Below, piece by piece: positions 46,172 through 55,100 of a stretch of 64,000 nt of DNA. Under the pieces are notes generated by a model that was not told where the DNA came from, did no database searches, and saw only the letters and a program-made list of their open reading frames with translations. A program made the position numbers and the translations under genes. Source of the DNA: Castor canadensis (Eukaryota > Chordata > Mammalia > Rodentia > Castoridae); contig NC_133400.1 of assembly GCF_047511655.1 (NCBI RefSeq), positions 37,960,001 through 38,024,000 on the forward strand, in the 5' to 3' direction. Position 1 is the first letter of the stretch; each line of letters starts with the position of its first letter.

Positions 46172-49100
46172 CTCTATAGAGCTGTGATGCTGTTGCTGGT
46201 TCCAATGTATTAAATATATTTATGTTTTTCAAGCCTTCAAAAATACAAAATTTAGATAAACACAGTAACAAAAGGTTAATGGCACTGATATACTGTTCTG
46301 CTAGTTGCTAAATTGTCCATCAAAATTTTAACCATGACTCTTAAGTTTTTGTCATTATAGTTCTCATCATTCTGGGGCATTTATAATCAAGTCCGTAGAA
46401 AAATGACTCTAATAACTATTTGTGTGTCAACCAGGTTAGCTTTTTTAGACATCTGCTTTTGTTAGATTTTGTCTAGAAGCCTACTGCTTAAGAGCCACTC
46501 CTTCTAAGCCTCCTTGTTGCTTTAATTTGGCCAAAAGGGTCTACCTGGCACTGACTCCCACCTGATCTGTTCATTATCCTCCTCCGCAAACAAAATCCAG
46601 GAAAAAGCAACCAATTAAGAAAGGTCTTCAGTCTATGGCCATACCACCCTGAATGTACTCAATCTCATCTGATCTCAGAAGCTAAGCAGGGTCAGGCCTT
46701 GTTAATACTTGGATGGAAGACAGATCTTCAGAAGAGACTGCTCAGAAACAAGCAATTTGAAGACAAAGGGGGTAATGCCATCAAAGTTCCAATGGAGTCA
46801 CTGGTGCCAGACCTCTCAAAAATAACCAAGGCCGAGAGGATTAAAGAAATGGTTCTCATGCATGTGTGGCTATCTGGCACTAAAGTCCTTCTAGACACAA
46901 ACTCATATGTTTAGACAGAGTCTTCTACTTAAATAGAGACAAAATATTTTTACTGCTCTAAACATGTCCTTTGATACTTAGAGATGATGGTTTTAACTTT
47001 TTTAAACAATGAGTTTTCTTGGACATATATACTAACAGTATATTGTTGCCAAGGTAATTCTACTCAGTATTAAAAAAAAATATACTGTTTGGATAAAAAA
47101 TAAAATAAAATAAAATATCCAACCACGAAAACCCCATTGGAGGGGCCCTTTTGTTGTTATTTTGTCTACTCCCACCGCAGTTAAAGTAGCAGAGATTGCT
47201 CCTTGGATCTACCACAGTCGAGTCAAACCAGCTTCTCTCATGTGGGAGTGCATCCCTGATCCAGCTTCACCATGTAGGATCACCCTCTGGAAGCTGAGTA
47301 CACTCCCTCAGCAGGACTCCACTTCCCAGGAAACAATGGACCAAGAATGGCAGGACGACAGCCCTACTCTAGTCACTCTCTGGAAGCTGACTAGTCAACT
47401 CATGGCAGAAACTTCAGGAGTTGACTCTGCAACGGGACAATCAGTCTGTTTTTGTAATTAGACTGTGATGCACTGTCACCCCTTGTTTGTAACTGTTGCT
47501 GGAATTCTCACCATAATCTTTGCCATAGGTTTGGCAGAAACTGTCCCCGCTGATTGGACTCATGATAAAAGGTTTTTATTTGCTCTCTTCTGTCTCTTTT
47601 GGGAAGGATACATAATTACTGTTTATTGTTACTGATGTGGTTTCCCTTTGTGGCCTCAGAGCCCTCCTCCTGTGACCTATGTATGCATACTACTCAGGCA
47701 GGAAATGTTGTCACTAGGACTTTGCTATTCCATACTTACTATTCTTGTGCAGGCACTGTCATTGGGTCATGCACTCACAACCATACCATCTATTCAATGT
47801 GTTCCTATATTAATCAGCATATCTGCTTCAACCCCACTTACCACCCTCAGGAACAATGGTTACAGATCAGGCGAGTCCACAATCCTGGGAACCTTGTCAG
47901 CTGCACCCAGGTGTTTAGCCCTGATAAACCAGCGTCAATGCTCTTTGATGCATGTGCAGCCATAGACAAGGGTGGATATGGAGGTATAGGCTATGGCTAT
48001 GAGGGCCTAACTTCAGAAAGAGCCTATACATCACATGATAAGTATATGTTCTGGGGAGACAATTCTTGGCCATGTGATGATGTGGGTTCTTATTATTGTC
48101 CTTACTGGGGTTGTGTTTCATGGGCCACATAGCAGAGGGAACGCAGCCCTCCTTCACAAGGGGAAAGCTGTCCCGACTGTACCCACGGCACCTGTAACCC
48201 TATAAATTTCATTGTACTTAAAGCCATCTGATTGGACATGGGGACATGTAATTGGCGTAAGGATAGATAAAAAGTGCCTTGACCCTGGAAGTCTCATGCA
48301 CCTCAAATTAATAACTGTTAAAATTTAACCTAAACAACTGCTGCTTACAGATTAATGATAAAAAAAAAAAGGTTATAAAAGAGATCATAGACAGAATGAA
48401 AAAGCTTGCCCATGAGACTTGGAGAGGACAGGATCCCAATGGAGGCCATTATAGAAAGAAAAATGGCTGCACATGTAATGATGCTATGGAAATACAAACC
48501 CCTAGATGAAGATGATGCTCTTTGACCCTGGGTGGGTCTGAGCATCAAAGGGGGTAATAATGTAGTAAGAAAGGGGAGGCCAGAAAAGAAACAGACAGGC
48601 TGTGTTTGAATGATGAGATGGGGAGGGGATGGCAAAGCAGAGAGATAAAATTTAAAAAATTGAAATATGATGGTCACATAGCACTGGGGAAATAAAATAG
48701 CCAATGAAGTCACATGCAGCCATATGTGGGTTGGGCTTTGCTTTTTGCTTCTGTAACCTGCTTGCAAGGGTATATAAGGTGAGACTCCTTTGTTCTCGGG
48801 TCTCAGCCTTTGGACACAAGTCCTCTGGGTCTGTGCCGGCACAATAAACGTTGCTTCCTGCTAATCTGCCTCAGAGACTCATATCTCAGCTCATAATTTC
48901 CAGCAACAATAGGGTCTCATGAACTATTTGCCTGGACTGGATTTGAACTGCGATTTTCCTGATCTCTGCCTCCTGAGTAGCTAGATTACAGGTGTGAGCT
49001 ACTGGTGCCAGGTCAAAATTATGTTCTAGAAATTCTCAAACAGGGAATTGTGATAAATAACCAATAAAAATTATATTCATACCAAACCCAGTTACATTTT

Positions 49101-52100
49101 TCCACAATCACTAGTTTCAAACAAACAAGGGTCGGGCATGACTCAAGTGGCAAGTGCCTGCCTAGCAAGTGTGAGACCTTGAGTTCAAACACCAGCAAAG
49201 AAAGAAGAGAGGGAAAGGGAGGGAGGGAGAGAGGAAGGAAGGAAGGAAGGAAGGAAGAAAGGAAAAAAGGAAGGAAGGAGGAAGAAAAAAAAGACCAAAA
49301 CTTTAAAATTGTTGCAAATTTTACCAGCATGGGGGCAGGGGTAACAACCAACAACAAACTATTATGCACCAACAGGTGAAGTACAAACTGAGGCATATCT
49401 ACACAAAGAATACTACTAAGCAATAAAAGGAATGAACTGAATCTTAAATAATTATGCTCAGTGAAAGAAGTCAGACAAAAAGAGTATTGCACATACTGCA
49501 TGACTCCACTCATCTGAGTAGTAATAGAAAGCAGCAGTGGTTACTTGGAATGGAGTCAGTAGGAAGCAGAAATTCCAAAGGTGAACTATGAAACTTTTCA
49601 GAATGAAAAATGTTCACAATTGATTGTGATGACTGACTTGTGTTACATTTGTCAAAACTTATCAAACTGTACACTATAAATTGGACACTGTATGTCCAAT
49701 TAACTCAATGTAAAATTATATTATTAAGCTATTTTTCATGATTGTTAAATAAATTTAAAATAGACAAAAATATTTTAAATTATATACTTTATCAACATTA
49801 GAAGGGAGTTAATCTTTAAATGGAATGAGTCAATGTTTTAAGCTGATTTCCAGCTATTGTTTTGTAAGTGTTGATCTGGGGATCAAACCCAGGTCTTCAA
49901 GCATGCTCAGCAGGTGCTCTACCACTAAACTACATTCCCAACCCTCAAGATTTAAATTTTTAACTTAAAAAAAGGTAAATATTAAATCCATAAAAATTAA
50001 CTATAAATTTCTACATCAAGCTCAAGTGGTAAAAGTTCTGGCTTTAGCATCCTCAAGACCCTGGGTTTAATTCCCAGTACTGATAAATAAACAAATAAGA
50101 AATAAGAAGCTAAAAATGTGTTAAGCTTTCACAATTACCTGTAGATGGTGGTGATTTCTCTGAATGTTTGGCATTTAAAAGTTTTCTGCTAATAAATATG
50201 TAACCACAAGGACATGATTTACATGCAACAGGAACCTGCAGGGAAAAAAAAGAAAAAAAACTATGTTATTCTTTCTACTGTTAAATTTCTCAGTATTTAT
50301 GTAGTCTCTGCTGGTGACTCACTCCTGTAATCCTAGCTACTCAGGAGGCAAGGATCAGGAGGATCGCACTTCAAAGCCAGCCCGGGCAAATAGTTCGAGA
50401 GACCCTATCTTGAAAAAATCCATCACACACACAAGAAAAGGGCTGGTGAAGTGGCTTAAAGTGTAGGCCCTGAGTTCAAACCCCAGTGCCACAAAAAAAA
50501 GAAAAAGAAAAAATCCTCAAATGAATATATTAATTGAAACAGGAGCCACAGGTTTGCTTAAACCCTACCTCCTTACAACAAATTATATGAAATAGGAATG
50601 TCATATACATACTCAGTTCTCTTAGTGCTTACAATACCATGGATACCTTACTATAGCAATACCATAAATAATATGTAAGTAGGTACAGATACAAGAGAAA
50701 ACAGAAAACCTTAACAGGATCAGGGCCAGGAAAGGCAGGCAGGAAAAAATGTAGTCTTCCTAAAATGGTAGTTTGATAGCAGTTTATGTTACAGAACAAA
50801 TTGTAAAAGGGAAAGTGGTTAAGAATCATTAAGTAATCCCAGCAAAAGATTATGAGAGCCCAACTAGAATAGTGAGAATGGAAATGGAGAAAATGTAGAT
50901 CTGTTGGATGTTTCACAGATAGGAAAAACAAGAGTCAGGCCCAAACTGACTACTGATGATAAAATGGGAAAAACCAAAAACAAATCAGGGTTCTAACATG
51001 AGAGAAGATACCAGTATTATTCCTGACACAAGAAGAGTTCACAATCAGCAGTTTGAGGAGGAAAGTATAGTTGAAGGACCAAAATACTTTTAGTTCTTTA
51101 TCTACTTCATGACTATAAATATTTTTAAGACAAATGTGGTTATAAAAATCATGGAAATTTTTTTTAGATTCACCACTATTACCACTCATTATTATTAGAA
51201 GTTAATAATCTTCTGAATCAAGACATTTCACCAAAAACCAGATATTAACCTTTAAAAATACTCCCCAAATAGCAGATAATTGCAGTTCTCTTTGTAAGAT
51301 AAACTCCGTTTGCCAGTTCCACTGAAGCTGAATTTTAATTATAAAGCTTTTTACCCATGTATGTACAGACTGCCTCATGTTCTAGAATATACTCCACACA
51401 ATCAAGCCAAATTGAAATTGTGGCAGAGTTCTTTTTCTTTGCATAAAAATCCTGAACACAAGATCTCTAATTTGCATTTAAGAGACATAACAATGAAGTC
51501 TATTAAAAAGGTATGCCTAATAGCTTGCTTTATTAAGAATGTGGTAAGATCACTTCAATCCATAATGGTAAATGTAAAATGCTATGCTTTTTAAAATCTG
51601 CTCAAAGTACATACAGTTGTTTTTAAAATTTCACATCTTCATAGAAACCAAACTCATTTCCTTTACACCTAAACATATCATAGGGGATCTATGGTAATGT
51701 AAACTGTTTTAAACTAACGCTATCCAAAAAAAATCCCACAGAAGCGTGATGCTCTTATTCAACAGCTCCTTTGCTAATCCAGCAAGCGTTTTCTTCCAGT
51801 TACTAGAACCTAATACATTTGAACTTAGGAATCTGTCATATACAAGAAAAATTATATTGACTTACATCCAGAATAATTAGAGTACTACAGTTAGATGAGA
51901 AATGCACATTTGGCTTTGAGACACAGATGCACAAGCACTAATTCAATTGATAGGTTAACTTACTGAGTTCCACTCAAGAACCCTTCATGTGTCTGAGCTA
52001 ATTCTGTCTAAAAAGTCCTATTTACAAACAGAAACACTTCCAAACCCGGTCTCCCACAGTTTTGGGGATGAGGAGAGGGGAAACAGGAACAGAATATACA

Positions 52101-55100
52101 CACAACCACCTACCAACACAACTCAGATCCTGTAAAAAGAATTATGAAATAGGTTGGCAACTTGAATATTAATCTCATTAATTACAATATAATTTGGATT
52201 TTATACAAATACACTGAATTTCCCTTAAAGATAATAGTAACGAATGTTCTAATGCTATACTTTCAGGATTTAAAAATGGGAAAAATAAATCCAAGTACTA
52301 GCTACTTGTGGCTTATCAATTAATTCCTTGAAAAGTGTACTTAGGTTGTTTGTATGTTTTAAAAGTAAAAGTATTTTTAAAATATTGCATAAAACTAATC
52401 CTTGGTCCCAGATTAATGCACTGATTTTTAAAAAGCCCTAAAATAACCATATTACAGAGAACTCATTTACAGTATTCCCACCTTAACCAGTTTCACTTTC
52501 TGGGGTTTTTTAGTTCCCCAAGTTTGACAAGAAGGGTGAATATAGTACAATAAGATATCTTGAGACAACATTCACATATACTACATGCTCACACTCTCAC
52601 TCAACTTTTCACATACTTTACTACAATATATTGTTCTACATTTAGTTATGGATATCTTACTATGCCTGATTTATAAATTAAGTTTTACCATAGGCATACA
52701 TGTGTAAGAAAAAAAACAACACATTCAGGATTGGGTACCATGTACTGGGAAATTTTGGAAATGTAACCCACAAATAAGGAGAGACTTATTCTTTACTAAG
52801 AGAATCAAACCCACAGCAGACACAATTACCTGTCACATAAAATTTCCTATAAATGGAAAAAAGATTGCTCTATTAAAAAAAAAAGAAGGCAAAACAAAAT
52901 ATACACAAAAGACACCAGAAAACTGGCAAGAATCTTGAATAGTAATACATATAAAATGGCTTATAATTTTGAGTGGCCAATGGATATGAAACCCCCTTGA
53001 AAAACTGAGAAGCACTGGTAGTTAGGTATAGTGCAGAAGTATATCTTTAAAAGAGTCCTGCAAGAGAGGTCATAAAGCAGCTGAACATTTAGCTTTTTCT
53101 TGTTTGCCTCTCTATACCTGTTTTTTAAAAGGTAAGCACATAGGATAGGCAAATTTAGTCAGCTGGGGAAATCTCCTAGAACTTTAAAGGTTTTACTTTT
53201 ATGTTTCTAACTATATGTAAATTCTAATTCAATGTTTGTTAGATAACTTAGTCATGGCAACAGTCTATAATGTAATGTTTAGAAAATGTCTTTCTTGATT
53301 ATAATTTTTTCCAGTTTATAACTAAAATTAGCTTATACTTTTAAATAGAAAGCCAAATTTAATCTAGTATTTTCAATTCAATTAGTTTTATGAAGAGAAA
53401 AATCACTTTAGGAAAAGGCTGGGGATGTAGGGCTATGATATAGTGCTTACCTAACATGCACAAGGCCCTGGGTTTGCACTAGTGGGGATTGAACTCAGTC
53501 TTCTCATGCTTCCTAGGCAAGTGTTCTACCACTTGACCTATGTCTGCAGCCCTTTTGCTTTTTACTTTGTTTCTGGGATAGGTTCTCACTTTTTTTGCCC
53601 AGGCTGACCTTGAACTTGATATTCCCCTCCACGGTAGCTGGGATTACAGGTGTATGTCACCACACCTACCTAAATCACCAAGTTTTAATTTGTCATCATG
53701 TATGTTACATTCTCAAGTATTCTGAACAAAAGACAAAAGAAACCAACAAGTAAAATTATTTACTAGCATGCTATGGACTGAACTGTGTTTCCCCACTCCC
53801 CAATTCACAGACTGAAGCTCTATCTCTCAGTGTGAGGGGAGATATGTGATGGAATATATTTGGAGATGAGGTCCAAGAGATAATCAGAATTCTGGGGTGG
53901 CTCAATTACTTGTCTAGTAATCACTAGGCCTGAGTTTAATACCCAGTACCCTCCCAAAATACATGAATAAAAGATCACAAAGTAATAATTAGGTTTAGAT
54001 GAGATAGAAGCCTCATAATGAGATTAGTGACTTTATAATGAAACAAGAGTTTGCCCTCTCTCTGTGTCACATGGCTGTCCAGAACACAGTCATCTTTAAA
54101 TTCAGGGACCCTCACCAGAACATGCCCTGATCTTGCACTCCAAGCCTCCAGAATTTTGAGAAAATACATTTCTGTTCATTAAACAACCCACCTGATATAG
54201 TTGGTTTTGAGTAAAAGAATACATATGTGCATGTATAACAAACATAGGATCTTTCCAAATATGATCTTTGCTGAACAGCTTCAGTGGCTCCTAAATATTT
54301 ATTATTTTCTGCTCTTTAACTAGGATATTAAAAACAGATTATTTTCCAGAAAGTTTTCTTTATGCCAAGTAAAACAAGAACATGATTTGTAATGACTTGT
54401 GCCCTACAAAGACTGGAATGCATAATACATAGCATGTAAACCTTGCATTTCTGCACAATTAACTGAAATAAATGGAAATGATTGAAACACTTAAGTAACC
54501 TGCCAAACGAATTACATCGCAAAGCCCAATTTTGTTGGAATTTAACGTTTATTTTAATGGTAAGAATGAATGTAACGCTTCACTTTGGAAAACATGACTA
54601 AACTGGTTTTTATATGGCATGCTGGTAGAGCTCAATAAACTGTAACAACCTTTCTGTGATCAGCATTTTTACCACTGCCCATAAATGATACAAAATAAAA
54701 CATATAACATGCTTTCTGTTACAGGATTTGATCATCCAACAAGATTGTTCCTTAAAGAATACATTAATCTGCTTACTTAAAAAAAAAGTCTTCAGACATT
54801 TCAAATTACTAATGTAAAACGAACAAGAAAAAAAAAAAAGGAAAGGAAGAAAGAAAGGGGGAGGAGAGATAGTTATTTTGAAAAAACAAAATCACTCAGT
54901 GGAAAAGGAAAAAAACGCACCCAAATACACATGCTGGCATAAAATAAGGGCCTTACGAGCGGTTTTAATTGAGTTTTAACTCATTACACTATAAGGCTTG
55001 AAGGAACGTCCATCATTCTAGTAACAAATGAGGCTTAAATGTAGGAAACATAAAATGAAAAAAATTACAACTCTTACACCATGAAGTCAATGTAGACAGG

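Larger units (their letters stand above)
42066..48908 (+). mobile_element. degraded class I ERV with tRNA-Pro-like primer site
   Basis: Direct-repeat LTRs (42066-42332, 5'-truncated; 48561-48908), a Pro-type primer site at 42338, gag matrix-like sequence near 42950-43135, integrase C-terminus near 47117-47300 and env surface-subunit sequence at 47599-48330. The aligned LTR parts differ at about 17 of 249 positions, about 7 percent, so it is several times older than the 10142 provirus. The 43.14-47.1 kb interval is not recognisable as gag-pol and contains secondary insertions. TM is essentially absent. Confidence 0.88.
27949..50138 (-). other. C16orf87: C16orf87 intron 2
   Basis: 22.2-kb intron with a GTAATT donor and an ATCCATACAG acceptor. 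Holds SINEs, three solo LTR copies, two ancient L1 tails, a degraded ERV and simple repeats (annotated separately). No additional gene is visible. Confidence 0.9.

Noticed and set aside
46631-46722. Functional 5S rRNA gene
   Set aside because: About a quarter of the molecule is missing at the 3' end and roughly ten substitutions are present.
48345-48842. 165-codon minus-strand frame over the ERV 3' end
   Set aside because: It crosses the polypurine tract and LTR antisense, with no domain; chance openness.
49019-49513. 164-codon minus-strand frame with Phe/Leu/Ser repeats
   Set aside because: Mostly the antisense of the GGAA microsatellite and an old L1 tail.
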